Part shown: in pieces, positions 1 to 8,825 of the stretch | How positions within the stretch are numbered: the first letter of the stretch is position 1 | Layout: each line of letters opens with the position of its first letter | The notes under the pieces: model-generated | What the model was told of the DNA's origin: nothing | Seen by the model: only the letters and a program-made list of their open reading frames with translations | The model's database searches: none | DNA from: JAOUEA01 sp963821925 | Lineage (GTDB): Bacteria; Actinomycetota; UBA4738; HRBIN12 | DNA: 64,000 nucleotides | Direction: 5' to 3' | NCBI GenBank assembly: GCA_963821925.1 | Contig: CAWGFO010000010.1 | Location: 186,001 to 250,000, forward strand | Program-made: the position numbers and the translations under genes

Positions 1-2634
1 GCCCTCGTCCGTGGCGCCGTGACCGTCGACGAGGGCCGGGCTCTCACGCTCAAGGGGAAGGCCGAGCCCGTCACGGGGTTCCGGCTCCTCGACGTCGAGC
101 CCGCGCCCGCGGCTCCCGGCCGCATGCGGCCGGGGTTCGTGGGGCGCACCCGGGAGCTCGAGCTGCTCGACGCCTCGTTCGAGCGCTCGGTGGCCGGCCC
201 GGCCTGCGAGCTCGTCACCGTGCTGGGCGCGGCGGGCGTCGGGAAGTCCCGACTCGCGGAGGAGTTCGCGGCCGGGCTCGGCGAGCGGGCGCGGGTGATC
301 GGCGGCCGGTGCCTCGCGTACGGCGAGGGGATCACCTTCTGGCCGGTCGCCGAGCTGGTGAAGGATGCCTGCGACATCGGCGGGGATCCGCGCGAGGTCG
401 CGAAGGAGAAGATGCTCCGCGCCCTCCAGGGCACAGACGACGCCGATGTGATCGTGGACGGGCTGGCGGCGGTGACCGGGTTCGGGACGACCTCGGCCAC
501 GATGCGGGAGACCTTCTGGGCGGTCCGCCGGTTCCTCGAGGTGCTCGCGCGCGGGCGTCCGCTCGTCGTGCTGTTCGACGACCTCCATTGGGCCGAGCCT
601 GCCTTCCTGGATCTCGTCGAGTACCTCGCCGGCTGGTGCCGCGACGCACCGATCCTCCTGCTATGCCTCTCGCGACCGGAGGTTCTGGACCTACGCCCTG
701 GGTGGGCGTCGACGGAGCCGGGCGCGGAGACGATCTCGCTCGCGCCGCTCACCCAACCCGAGAGCGAGGAGTTGATCGCCGACCTGTTGGGCGCGTCGCC
801 GCTCGACGCGGCGGACTCCGCTCGCATCGTCGAGGCGGCCGAGGGGAACCCGCTGTTCGTCGAGGAGATGCTCCGGATGCTCGAGGACGACGGGCTCCTG
901 CGCCGAGACGGCGGCGGCTGGCGCGTCGAGGGCGACCTCTCGAGGGTCGCGGTGCCGGCCACGATCCAGGCCCTCCTCGCTGCCCGGCTCGATCGCCTGG
1001 GCCCCGACGAGCAGGCCGTGCTGGGGACCGCCGCGGTGATCGGCAAGGAGTTCTGGTGGGGAGCGGTGACCGATCTCTCCCCCGAGGACGCGCGCGCCGG
1101 CGTCGGTGGGCGGCTCCAGATGCTCGTCCGCAAGGGGCTGATCGCACCGGAGCGCTCGAGCCTCGCGGGGGAGGACGCGTTCCGGTTCCACCACATCCTG
1201 ATCCAGGACGCGTCCTATCAGGCGATCCCCAAGGAGCGGCGCGCGGAACTGCACGAGCGGTTCGCCGGATGGATCGAGGGACATGCGGGAGACCGGACCC
1301 TCGAGTTCGAGGAGGTGGTCGGGTACCACCTCGAGCAGGCGCACCGGTACCGGACCGAGCTGGGCATGACCGGCGGCGAGACCGATCGGGTCGGTGCGCG
1401 GGCGGCCGAGCGGCTCTCGCGAGCCGGGCGGCGGGCGCTCGCGCGCGGCGATGTGGACGCCGCCGTTTCGCTCCTCGAGCGGGCCTGCGCGCTGCACGGA
1501 GGGAACGTTCGTGCGCGGGCCGCGCTCCTGCCCGACCTCAGCGAGGCGCTGATGGAGGCCGGCGAGCTCAGCCGCGCCGACGACGTGCTCACCGAGGCGA
1601 TCAGGAACGCCGAGATCGTGGGTGACCGGGGGCTGCTCGGACACGCGATGATGGTGCGACTGCTCCTGATGGAGTCGACCGACCCCAAGCGGCGCGCCGA
1701 GATCGCGCTCCCCGAGCTCGAGCGGGTCATCCCGGTTTTCGAGCAGCTCGGCGACGACCTGGGTCTCGCGCGTGCGTGGAGGCTGAAGGCGGACATGCAC
1801 TGGACGCGGGCCCGGTATGCCGAGGCCGGCGCGGCGCTCGAGCGCGCGATCGAACACGCGAGCGCGGCCGGGAGCCGATGGGAGGAGGCGGAACTGCTCG
1901 GCCAGTACGCGGGCGCCGGTCTGTACGGTCCCGAGCCCGTGCCCGCGGTGGTCACTCGGTGCGAGACGATCCTGGCCCGGGGCAAAGGGGAGCGGCTCGT
2001 CGACGCGCGTGCCCTCCGATCCCTCGCGGCGCTCCGCGCGATGGAGGGCCGCTTCGACGAGGCACGCGAGCTCGCGGCCCGCGCGGCGGCGATCCTCCAG
2101 GACCTCGGTCTGTGGCTCCGTGCCTGGTTCGTGTCGGAGACGCGTGGGTTCGTCGAGCGACTGGCCGGGGACCTCCCGGCGGCCGAGCGGGAGCTCCGGG
2201 AGGGCTACGAGGGGATCGCGAAGCTCGAGGAGCAGGGCTACCTGTCGACGGTCGCGGCGCTGCTCGCGCACGTGCTGATCGCCCAGGGCCGCGAGGACGA
2301 CGCCGAGCCGTTCATCGCCGAAGCCGCCGCCGTGGCGGCCGACGACGACGTCACGACGCACATCCTGGTGCGGGCCGGGCGTGGGCGTGTGGCCGCCTCG
2401 CGTGGCGACCTCCCGGAAGCGGTGGCGCGATGTCGGGAAGCGGTGGCGTTGGCGGAGACCACGGACGATCTGAACATGCGCGGCGATGTGCTGCTGGACC
2501 TCGCACACGTGCTGACGGCGGCCGGGAACGCCGAGGGCGCCGCCGCGGCCGCCGCTCAGGCGTTGGCGCTGTTCGAGGCGAAGGGCAACGTCGTTCAGGC
2601 GGCGGCCGCGGGCGGGCCGGGGGGGAAGCCCTAG
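1..2634 (+). CDS. Adenylate/guanylate cyclase-AAA ATPase-TPR protein (5' end outside window)
   Basis: The frame is open from the first base, so the true start lies upstream. The first residues (ALVRGAVTVDEG...LTLKGKAEPV) look like the tail of a class III nucleotide cyclase catalytic domain. Next comes an AAA_16-type ATPase with Walker A GAAGVGKS near residue 78 and Walker B VVLFDDLHW near residue 195, then about 400 residues of Ala/Leu/Glu-rich helical repeats typical of TPR. Proteins of this architecture are usually about 1,050-1,150 residues, so only the N-terminal cyclase part is missing. They are cytoplasmic and presumed to make cAMP or cGMP under control of the ATPase/TPR part. The stop overlaps the stop of the convergent 55-residue gene. 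Confidence 0.85.
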   Translation, partial: ALVRGAVTVDEGRALTLKGKAEPVTGFRLLDVEPAPAAPGRMRPGFVGRTRELELLDASFERSVAGPACELVTVLGAAGVGKSRLAEEFAAGLGERARVIGGRCLAYGEGITFWPVAELVKDACDIGGDPREVAKEKMLRALQGTDDADVIVDGLAAVTGFGTTSATMRETFWAVRRFLEVLARGRPLVVLFDDLHWAEPAFLDLVEYLAGWCRDAPILLLCLSRPEVLDLRPGWASTEPGAETISLAPLTQPESEELIADLLGASPLDAADSARIVEAAEGNPLFVEEMLRMLEDDGLLRRDGGGWRVEGDLSRVAVPATIQALLAARLDRLGPDEQAVLGTAAVIGKEFWWGAVTDLSPEDARAGVGGRLQMLVRKGLIAPERSSLAGEDAFRFHHILIQDASYQAIPKERRAELHERFAGWIEGHAGDRTLEFEEVVGYHLEQAHRYRTELGMTGGETDRVGARAAERLSRAGRRALARGDVDAAVSLLERACALHGGNVRARAALLPDLSEALMEAGELSRADDVLTEAIRNAEIVGDRGLLGHAMMVRLLLMESTDPKRRAEIALPELERVIPVFEQLGDDLGLARAWRLKADMHWTRARYAEAGAALERAIEHASAAGSRWEEAELLGQYAGAGLYGPEPVPAVVTRCETILARGKGERLVDARALRSLAALRAMEGRFDEARELAARAAAILQDLGLWLRAWFVSETRGFVERLAGDLPAAERELREGYEGIAKLEEQGYLSTVAALLAHVLIAQGREDDAEPFIAEAAAVAADDDVTTHILVRAGRGRVAASRGDLPEAVARCREAVALAETTDDLNMRGDVLLDLAHVLTAAGNAEGAAAAAAQALALFEAKGNVVQAAAAGGPGGKP

Positions 2635-2798
2635 GGCGCGGTCTCGCCCGGAGGGCGGGTCGGTTCGATGCCCCACGCGAGCACGCGGCCCATCACGCCC
2701 GACGACCAGAGGCGTGCCGGATGTCGCACGCTCTGGACGATCGCCGCGACCACGATGGCGAGCGCGCCGAACCCGAGCCACCGCACGAGGGGCTTCAT
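2631..2798 (-). CDS. Small single-pass membrane protein, 55 aa
   Basis: This is a short frame of 55 codons. It starts at an ATG preceded by GGGAGGAGCGCTGAG, a strong Shine-Dalgarno about 8 bases upstream, and it begins 1 base after the stop of the GNAT gene, so the two are probably co-translated. The product has one hydrophobic segment (GFGALAIVVAAIV, residues 9-21) flanked by basic residues and a short polar tail ending in PPGETAP. I do not recognise a family. The ribosome site and tight coupling make it a credible gene despite its size. Confidence 0.55.
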   Translation of the reverse strand: MKPLVRWLGFGALAIVVAAIVQSVRHPARLWSSGVMGRVLAWGIEPTRPPGETAP

Positions 2799-2799
2799 C

Positions 2800-3279
2800 T
2801 CAGCGCTCCTCCCGCCGCATCTCGAACTCCATGCCGCGGGCGGGGTCGTCGTCGTCGATCGGCTGCACGCGGCCGGTGCGCGCGAACCCGTGCCGCTCGT
2901 ACAGCCGCTCCGCCGCCCGGTTGCCGTCGGAGACCCACAGCACGGTGATCCCGTGGCTACGTTCCCGGGCGACGTCCAGGACCGCGCCGACGAGCCGGTC
3001 CGCCACCCCGCTGCCTCGCGCCTCGGGCGCCACCCACATCGAAACGAGCTCCACGGCGCCGTCCTCGTCGAGGCAGCCGACGGTGGCGACGGTCCGCGCT
3101 CCTTCCCGCGCTACGAACTGGGTCCTGTGCTCGAGCCGTGCGCGCCACTCGGCCTCCGCCCGGGCGCGCTCGTCTTCGAGGCTGGATCCGAATGCGGTCG
3201 GGGCGTCCTCGAGCGCCGCGAGGCGCACGTCGCGATAGGCCGCCCATCCGTGCCCGTCGAGTCGCGCGATCTCCGCCAT
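2800..3279 (-). CDS. GNAT family N-acetyltransferase
   Basis: The 159-residue protein has the GNAT fold. The acetyl-CoA-binding motif A is visible as VAPEARGSGVADRL near residues 92-105, and the late part NRAAERLYERHGFARTG is the usual motif B region. It should transfer an acetyl group to an amine; the substrate cannot be read from sequence. I chose the ATG at 3279 because a TATCCT box lies 8 bases upstream, the leaderless arrangement repeated through this window. The frame stays open further upstream but loses any similarity. The 55-residue membrane protein follows directly and is probably in the same transcript. Confidence 0.85.
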   Translation of the reverse strand: MAEIARLDGHGWAAYRDVRLAALEDAPTAFGSSLEDERARAEAEWRARLEHRTQFVAREGARTVATVGCLDEDGAVELVSMWVAPEARGSGVADRLVGAVLDVARERSHGITVLWVSDGNRAAERLYERHGFARTGRVQPIDDDDPARGMEFEMRREER

Positions 3280-3345
3280 GGTTCGGCAGGATATCGTCGC
3301 CTCGCGACCGTGGCCCTGCGGCCCCCTGTCTGGGCTTATGGCGAT

Positions 3346-3825
3346 ATGGTGATGAGCGTGTCGGAAGATCGCTCGTACGTCGAGGAGAACACGCGCGAGC
3401 GCGAGCGCCTGCGCGCCCTGGTTGAGCGGTTGGATGAGGGCCAGCTCATGCGTCCGGTGAACGAACACTGGACGGTCGCCGCCGTCTTCGGCCACATCGC
3501 GTTCTGGGACGCGCGGGTCCTGTCGCTCGCCGACAAGCTCGAGCGCGGCGAGCCGTTCTCGCCCTTCGACGCGGCACCCGAGGACGTGGACTGGAACAAC
3601 GATGCCTCCCGCGCGCTGATCCACGCGATCCCGCCGCGCGAGGCAGCCCGGTTGTCGCTCAGCATCGCCGAGGAGACGGACGCCCGGGTGGCGAGCCTGC
3701 CGCCCCACCGCCTCTGGCCGCGGGATCCGGACAGCCCGATCTACGCCGTGCGCGCCACGCACCGGGGTCTGCACCTCGACGAGGTCGAAGCGGCGCTCCG
3801 GAACGGCGATGTCCCAGGCCGGTAA
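3346..3825 (+). CDS. DinB-like/mycothiol-dependent maleylpyruvate isomerase-fold protein
   Basis: This is a 159-residue helical protein. The segment RALVERLDEGQLMRPV followed by HWTVAAVFGHIAFWD (about residues 22-55) matches the DinB/MDMPI-N four-helix fold, with a conserved His in the GHIAFWD motif that often binds a metal. The C-terminal RGLHLDEVEAAL contains a further His position. Related proteins include thiol-dependent S-transferases and uncharacterised actinobacterial proteins, and no specific reaction can be assigned. An in-frame ATG at 3352 is an alternative start. It stands alone, divergent from the GNAT gene. Confidence 0.7.
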   Translation: MVMSVSEDRSYVEENTRERERLRALVERLDEGQLMRPVNEHWTVAAVFGHIAFWDARVLSLADKLERGEPFSPFDAAPEDVDWNNDASRALIHAIPPREAARLSLSIAEETDARVASLPPHRLWPRDPDSPIYAVRATHRGLHLDEVEAALRNGDVPGR

Positions 3826-3973
3826 CCCCGCGTAGAACGCCAGACCCAGCACACTCGTGTGCGCCGGCTGCCTCCGAGTGGGGGGTGCGGTACGGCACGG
3901 GACTTCAACGCCGCGTCTAGGTGCTGCGCCACCGCCGGAGCGAGATCTCGGCTGTTAGGCGCGCGCGTCGATC

Positions 3974-5095
3974 TTACGGAGCTGACAGCTCGCGAACGGC
4001 CACGACGTCGAACGCCGGGACCGGCAGATGGAAGCCCTTGAGCGTGAACTCGCCAACGGGTTCCACGTCGACGTGCTCCTCGACCTCGGCGAGGAGGCGC
4101 TGCGCGATCAGGATCTGGCCGGCCGTGGCCTCGTCGGCGAGCCGTGAGGCAAGGTTCGTCACGGCTCCGATCGCGGCGTAGTCGGAGCGACCCTCGAAGC
4201 CGACCTCGCCACAGGTCGCGTAGCCGAGCGCGATCCCTACGCCGACGTCGAGGTCGTGGCCACGCTTCCGCCACTGTGGGATGAACTGGGCCATCTCGTC
4301 TCGCAAGGCACAAGCAAGCCGAACCGCCCGCAGCGCCGCGTCAGGCATCTCCACGGGATCGTTGAAGAAGAGCTGGACGCCGTCGCCCTCCAGGAAGCCC
4401 ACGGTGGCGTCGAACCGACGGACGAGACCACCGATCACGCCGTGGAACTCGCGCAGGACCTTCATCAGCTCCTCCGGTTCGACCGCATCGACGAAGCGTG
4501 TCCATCCCCGGATGTCGGCGAAGAGCATCGCGACCTCCCGACGGTGGCTACGGAGTATCGCGTCGTCGTCCGAGGAGACGATCGCGTCGACGAGCTGCGG
4601 CGACAGGAACCGCCGCAGCTTGCTGACCCGCTCGAGTTCGCTGACCTGCGTCCGGACGCGTTCCTCGAGCGTCCGGTTCAGCTCGAGGAGCTCCTCCGTC
4701 TGCGTTTTGATCGTGTCGTGGTAGCGCTTGATCCGCAGGAGCGATCGGACCCGGGCGAGCAGCTCGTCGTGGTTGAACGGCTTCCCGATGAGATCGTCGG
4801 CCCCGACCTCGATGGCCTTCGTCTTTTCGTCCGTGCTCGCAGTGACCATGATCACCGGGAGCACCGCCGTCTCGGCGTCCGCCCGGAGCCGCCGACAGAC
4901 CTCGTAGCCATCCGGCTCCGGCATCATGACGTCGAGTAGGACGAGATCCGGCTTCGACGACGCGACCAATCCGAGCGCGCGGTGGCCATCGGTCGCGGAG
5001 ACGACGTCGTATCCACGGGGTGCGAGCACGGCCTCGAGCAGTCGCACGTTCTGGGGGACGTCGTCCACCACGAGGATCTTGGCCTTGCCGGTCAT
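3974..5095 (-). CDS. Response regulator-class III nucleotide cyclase fusion
   Basis: The 373-residue cytoplasmic protein starts with a receiver domain (residues 1-125; phospho-acceptor Asp in VLLDVMMPE, conserved Lys in IGKPF). A coiled coil follows (about 135-165) and then a class III cyclase domain (about 185-365). Metal-binding Asp residues sit in MLFADIRGWT and LEGDGVQLFFND. The transition-state Asn and Arg are present in AVTNLASRL. The substrate-selecting Lys is not conserved (the segment reads TVGFLEGD), as in other RR-cyclase fusions, so cAMP versus cGMP is uncertain. Its ATG overlaps the stop of the upstream single-domain regulator by 4 bases, so it is the last gene of the kinase operon. 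Confidence 0.9.
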   Translation of the reverse strand: MTGKAKILVVDDVPQNVRLLEAVLAPRGYDVVSATDGHRALGLVASSKPDLVLLDVMMPEPDGYEVCRRLRADAETAVLPVIMVTASTDEKTKAIEVGADDLIGKPFNHDELLARVRSLLRIKRYHDTIKTQTEELLELNRTLEERVRTQVSELERVSKLRRFLSPQLVDAIVSSDDDAILRSHRREVAMLFADIRGWTRFVDAVEPEELMKVLREFHGVIGGLVRRFDATVGFLEGDGVQLFFNDPVEMPDAALRAVRLACALRDEMAQFIPQWRKRGHDLDVGVGIALGYATCGEVGFEGRSDYAAIGAVTNLASRLADEATAGQILIAQRLLAEVEEHVDVEPVGEFTLKGFHLPVPAFDVVAVRELSAP

Positions 5096-5472
5096 CCGGC
5101 GCGTCCGTCGCAGTGGTCCCTGACGGTTCGGATGAGCTCCCGGACGTCCACCGGCTTCGAGAGGTAGCCGTCGAAGCCGGCCGCGAGGAAACGCTCCCGA
5201 TCCCCGCGCATCGCCTGTGCGGTCAGGGCGAGGACCGGGATGCCGGCCGTGCGCTGGTCCTCGCGCAACCGCCGAAGGGCCTGGACGCCGTCGAGATCCG
5301 GGAGCTGGATGTCCATCAGCACGAGGTCCGGCGTGTGCTCGGATGCCAGATCGACCGCCTCGCTCCCGGTCGTCGCCTCCAGCGTTCGATATCCAGTGGC
5401 GACCAGGACGTCGCGGACCAGCTTCATGTTCTTCTCGTTGTCCTCGACGACGAGGATCCGCTCGCCGGTCAT
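5092..5472 (-). CDS. Single-domain response regulator (DivK-like)
   Basis: This 126-residue protein consists only of a CheY-type receiver. The acidic pocket is in LVVEDNEKN, the phosphorylation Asp in VLMDIQLPD, the switch Thr in LALTAQAM and the Lys in YLSKPVD. With no output domain it must work by protein contact or as a phosphate relay. It overlaps the kinase stop upstream and the RR-cyclase start downstream by 4 bases each (ATGA). This suggests that the kinase phosphorylates both receivers and that this one diverts or buffers phosphate from the cyclase. That last point is inference. Confidence 0.93.
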   Translation of the reverse strand: MTGERILVVEDNEKNMKLVRDVLVATGYRTLEATTGSEAVDLASEHTPDLVLMDIQLPDLDGVQALRRLREDQRTAGIPVLALTAQAMRGDRERFLAAGFDGYLSKPVDVRELIRTVRDHCDGRAG

Positions 5473-7097
5473 GTCGCGACCGACCTCATGGGCAGCGCGA
5501 ATGTGAAGGTGCTCCCGCGCCCCGGCTCGCTGACGAGCCAGATCCGCCCACCGTGGAGCTCCACGAACCGCTTCGAGAGCGCGAGGCCGAGGCCGGTTCC
5601 TTCATGATGCTCGCCCCCCGCCTCGGTCTGCTGGAACTCCTCGAAGATCCGCTCCCGATCCTCGGGAGCGATCCCAGGGCCGGTGTCGGCAACGGAGACC
5701 CTCACCTCACCGTTGACCCGCGTCGCGCCGATCTCGACCTCACCGCCGGCGGGCGTGAACTTCACCGCATTCGAGAGCAGGTTGAAGATGACCTGCTTGA
5801 TCCGGCGTTCATCGCCGTCGACGACATCGATCTCCGGATCAGCCTCGAACGCGACGCGAACCCCATCCTCCGTCGCGCGCTCGCGCACCATCACCACGCC
5901 ACGCTCGAGCGCCTCACGCAGGGAGAAGGGGTGAACGTCGAGCTCGACCTGTCCCGCCTCGACCTTGGACAGGTCCAGGACGTCGTTGATCAGCGAGAGC
6001 AGATGGCTCCCGGAAGACATGATGTCGTCGAGATACTCCGACTGTTTCGGGTTCACGGGTCCGACCATCTCGTCGCGCAACACCTGTGAGAAGCCGATGA
6101 TCGCGTTGAGCGGCGTCCGCAGCTCGTGGGACATGTTGGCCAGGAAGTCCGACTTGTGCTGGCTGACGGCCTCGAGTTCGGTGTAGAGACGCCGCAGCTC
6201 GTCGCTCATCCGGTTCACGTTGGAGCCCAAGGCCCCCAGCTCGTCGCGGTTCTCCACGTCCACGTGGCCCGAGAAGTCGCCCGATGCGATCGCGGCAAGC
6301 CGGGTGTCGATCCTCTGGATCGGCCCGATCAGCGACCACGACAGGACGAACCCGAGCAGCAGCGCGAGGACGAGCGCTCCCGCCGCGACGCCGATGAACA
6401 GCGCCCGGGAGCTCGCGAAGGAGCTGGCGTTCCGGGCGATCAGATCCTGGATCTGCTCTCTCGTCTTGTTGGCCAGCTCCGCGGCATCGGTATACAGGTC
6501 GCTCGCGTGTCGCTCCGCTCGCGCGCGGATCGGCAACATCTCCTCGATCGTCGCCTCGTCCTCGATCGTCTCGTCCTCGTAGAACGGCACGAGCTCGAAC
6601 TTCACCACGCTCCAGAGGCGATGGGCGGTTGCTTCGATGTTTCCCAGGACCCTCTGGTCATCCGGGGGCGGCGTGAATCCGAGTTGATCCGCGGCCGTCC
6701 TCGCCTCGAGCCGGCGGGCCGCGTCCACCACGATCAGTTCCACCGCGAGCGCGCTCTTCCCGCGGAGTTCGGGCGCCGCGTCCGGCCAGACCACGTTGAA
6801 GTCGGGTCCTGCGTTCTGCGCCAGGACCTCCCGAAGGTATCTCGCTTCGCCCTGGAGCTGGCCGTACTGCGAGGCCCGCACCTGGAGCGCCCCGAGGTTC
6901 GCGACGCGATCGTTCGACTGCCCGAGCACGAGCTGGCCCAGCAGACCGACCGTGACCAACAGCAGGGATGTGCCGACGAACGCGATGAGCAGCTTCGTCC
7001 GAACCGTGACGGGCACGCGAGCGACGGCGCGAACGAGCGGATCAGCGATCCGTCGTCGCCCCTCCGCGGCGACCCGCGACTCCTGCTCCCCGGCCAA
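5469..7097 (-). CDS. Membrane sensor histidine kinase (HAMP-HisKA-HATPase)
   Basis: This is a 542-residue kinase. An N-terminal membrane segment (KLLIAFVGTSLLLVTVGLLG) is followed by a mostly helical extracytoplasmic sensor of about 180 residues, then a second membrane segment (GVAAGALVLALLLGFVL) and a HAMP linker. The HisKA box MSHELRTPLNAIIGF carries the phospho-accepting His near residue 322. The ATPase boxes are NLLSNAVKFT, DTGPGIA and GTGLGLALSKR. I place the start at TTG 7097, 5 bases after the upstream lipoprotein stop; GTG 7016 would also give a complete protein. The ligand is unknown; the co-transcribed lipoprotein could present it. Confidence 0.88.
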   Translation of the reverse strand: MAGEQESRVAAEGRRRIADPLVRAVARVPVTVRTKLLIAFVGTSLLLVTVGLLGQLVLGQSNDRVANLGALQVRASQYGQLQGEARYLREVLAQNAGPDFNVVWPDAAPELRGKSALAVELIVVDAARRLEARTAADQLGFTPPPDDQRVLGNIEATAHRLWSVVKFELVPFYEDETIEDEATIEEMLPIRARAERHASDLYTDAAELANKTREQIQDLIARNASSFASSRALFIGVAAGALVLALLLGFVLSWSLIGPIQRIDTRLAAIASGDFSGHVDVENRDELGALGSNVNRMSDELRRLYTELEAVSQHKSDFLANMSHELRTPLNAIIGFSQVLRDEMVGPVNPKQSEYLDDIMSSGSHLLSLINDVLDLSKVEAGQVELDVHPFSLREALERGVVMVRERATEDGVRVAFEADPEIDVVDGDERRIKQVIFNLLSNAVKFTPAGGEVEIGATRVNGEVRVSVADTGPGIAPEDRERIFEEFQQTEAGGEHHEGTGLGLALSKRFVELHGGRIWLVSEPGRGSTFTFALPMRSVAT

Positions 7098-7102
7098 GGA
7101 TC

Positions 7103-7609
7103 TCAGACTTCCAGGACGGTGGTCCCGCCGACCATGTTCGTGATCAGCCACTTGCCGTCGATCCGGGCGACGTCGAAGTCGGCGGTAGTGGTTGACACGA
7201 TGTCCTTGGTCTCCACATCCGCGTAGTGGCACTCGAAATGCAGCGTGCCCCGGTCGCCGTCGACCGTGATCTCGAGCTTGTACGCCGGGTGATCCGAGAC
7301 CCAGGTGTTCTCGGATGCGAATGGCGCCGAATCCTTCAGCCAGAATCGCCGGATCTCGTCCAGCCCGGCCGCGGTCACCCCGGGACCCACCGTCATGGTC
7401 GCGTTGGGCGCGTACAGGCTCATCATCAGGTCGATGTCCTTCGTCGTGGTGGCGTGATGGAAGTCCTTCTCGATCTGGTCGATCTCCCACATGTCCTGGA
7501 ATCGTCGGGCCTGGTCGCCGGACGAGTCGGTGGTCGAGCCGCCGCACGCGGCGAGCACGACCGAAAGGACGAAGATCCCGAGTGCGCCACCGATCACGAG
7601 CCTCTTCAC
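7103..7609 (-). CDS. Lipoprotein with NTF2/SnoaL-like domain
   Basis: The 168-residue protein has a lipoprotein signal: KR, a hydrophobic core, then LAACGG, so it should be lipid-anchored outside the membrane. After a Ser/Thr-rich linker there is a SnoaL/NTF2-like domain: an opening helix (DQIEKDFHHATTTKDIDLMM), then LYAPNATMTVGPG, then the strands of the cone ending WLITNMVGG. I chose the GTG start because GGAAGGGGAG lies just upstream, whereas the ATG 21 bases further up has none. It is the first gene of the kinase/receiver/RR-cyclase operon and might act as a ligand-binding partner of the kinase. That role is inferred only from position. Confidence 0.8.
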   Translation of the reverse strand: MKRLVIGGALGIFVLSVVLAACGGSTTDSSGDQARRFQDMWEIDQIEKDFHHATTTKDIDLMMSLYAPNATMTVGPGVTAAGLDEIRRFWLKDSAPFASENTWVSDHPAYKLEITVDGDRGTLHFECHYADVETKDIVSTTTADFDVARIDGKWLITNMVGGTTVLEV

Positions 7610-7765
7610 GTGAGCTCCCCTTCCACTCATGCTGCTGGGTGCGAGCGCCCGACGATGTTCACACCGTCGAATCGTGCCGTCTAGAGGCTAGAGAGCGCGA
7701 GGGTCTCGGCCCACCAGACCAACCGCCCATGTTCGGGGTGCTAGCACGGTATCGCCACACGCTTG

Positions 7766-8140
7766 TCACGCGGTCTCGTCCGCGCAGAAGCGGCGCACCT
7801 CCTCCGGAAGCTCGTCGATACGGATCGGTTTCTCGATCGAACCGGCGAAGCCGGCGGCATGGAGCCACTCGCCGCTCCCCTCGAGGGGCAGCGCGCTCAT
7901 CGCCACCACGGGGATCCGAGCCGTCGGCTCATCGTCTCGGAGCGTTCGTGCAGCCTCCGAACCGTCCATGTCGGGAAGCCGAAGGTCCATCAGGACCACG
8001 TCGGGAACGCGTTCCGCCGCGAGCGCGAGTCCCTCGGCGGCCGTGCCTGCTTCGAGCGTCTCGAACCCGGCGGCGGAGAGCACGGCGGCGGCGAGCTTCC
8101 GATTCTTCTCGTTGTCATCGACGATCAGGACGAGGGTCAC
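7766..8140 (-). CDS. Single-domain response regulator
   Basis: This is a 124-residue stand-alone receiver with all key residues: acidic pair in LIVDDNEKN, phospho-Asp in VLMDLRLPD, Ser switch in VAMSALP, and Lys in SIEKPIR. It is divergent from the NarL-type regulator, with only 17 bases between their start codons, so their promoters must overlap. Like the regulator at 5092-5472 it begins with the EDN/DDNEKN signature common in receivers paired with large hybrid kinases. It has no output domain. Confidence 0.9.
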   Translation of the reverse strand: MTLVLIVDDNEKNRKLAAAVLSAAGFETLEAGTAAEGLALAAERVPDVVLMDLRLPDMDGSEAARTLRDDEPTARIPVVAMSALPLEGSGEWLHAAGFAGSIEKPIRIDELPEEVRRFCADETA

Positions 8141-8157
8141 CAGCGTATCCTTCGGCC

Positions 8158-8823
8158 ATGGCGATCCGGCTCGTCATCGCAGAGGATCACCTGCTCGTTC
8201 GCGAGGGTATCCGTCGGCTGCTCGAGACACAGCCCGACATCGAGATCGCCGCGGTGTGCGACGACCTGGATTCCCTGTTGGCCGCCGTCGAAAGAGAGCG
8301 GCCCGACGTCGTCGTCACCGACATCCGGATGCCGCCGGGCAACAGCGATGAAGGGATCCAGGCGGCGGCGCGGATCCGCGAGACCCATCCCGACATCGGC
8401 GTCGTCGTGCTCAGCCAGTACGCGACCCCGAGCTACGCGCTCGCGCTCCTCGATGGCGGCAGCGAGCGGCGCTCGTATCTCCTGAAGGAGCGCGTCCAGG
8501 ATCTCGAGTACCTCGTGTCGGCGATCCACGCGGTGGCGGAGGGCGGCTCGGTGATCGATCCGAAGGTGGTCGAGGCGCTGGTCGCGCAGAACGCCCGCGG
8601 CGAGGAGTCTCGCCTGAACCAGCTCACGCCGCGAGAGCGCGACGTGCTGCGAGAGATGGCGGAGGGCAAGAGCAACGCGGCGATCGGCGAGTCGCTCTTC
8701 CTGGCCGAACGATCGGTCGAGAAAGTGATCCACTCGATCTTCTTGAAGCTCGGGCTCACGTGGGAGTCGTCGGTCCACAAGCGGGTGAAGGCCGTGGTCC
8801 TTTACCTCGCGGACAACGACTGA
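8158..8823 (+). CDS. NarL/FixJ-type response regulator
   Basis: The 221-residue regulator has a receiver (residues 1-125; Asp in VVTDIRMPPG, Lys in YLLKERV) and a C-terminal LuxR-type helix-turn-helix beginning LTPRERDVLREMAEGKSN. The expected SNAAIGESLFLAERSVEKV recognition unit follows. It should bind DNA as a dimer when phosphorylated. A TATCCT box lies 6 bases upstream of the ATG and there is no Shine-Dalgarno, so a leaderless message is likely. The convergent NarL-type kinase ends 2 bases after this stop, so the pair is a tail-to-tail two-component system. The inverted repeat at 9541-9574 is a possible target. Confidence 0.92.
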   Translation: MAIRLVIAEDHLLVREGIRRLLETQPDIEIAAVCDDLDSLLAAVERERPDVVVTDIRMPPGNSDEGIQAAARIRETHPDIGVVVLSQYATPSYALALLDGGSERRSYLLKERVQDLEYLVSAIHAVAEGGSVIDPKVVEALVAQNARGEESRLNQLTPRERDVLREMAEGKSNAAIGESLFLAERSVEKVIHSIFLKLGLTWESSVHKRVKAVVLYLADND

Positions 8824-8825
8824 CC

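Noticed and set aside
691..2781. Long open frame antisense to the cyclase/ATPase gene
   Set aside because: High G+C leaves few stops on the opposite strand. The translated product is Arg/Pro-rich with no family resemblance, and the forward gene has clear domains.
3826..3973. Small gene or RNA in the gap before the RR-cyclase
   Set aside because: Only a short GCACAC/GTGTGC inverted repeat is visible. There is no frame with a start context and no recognisable RNA fold.
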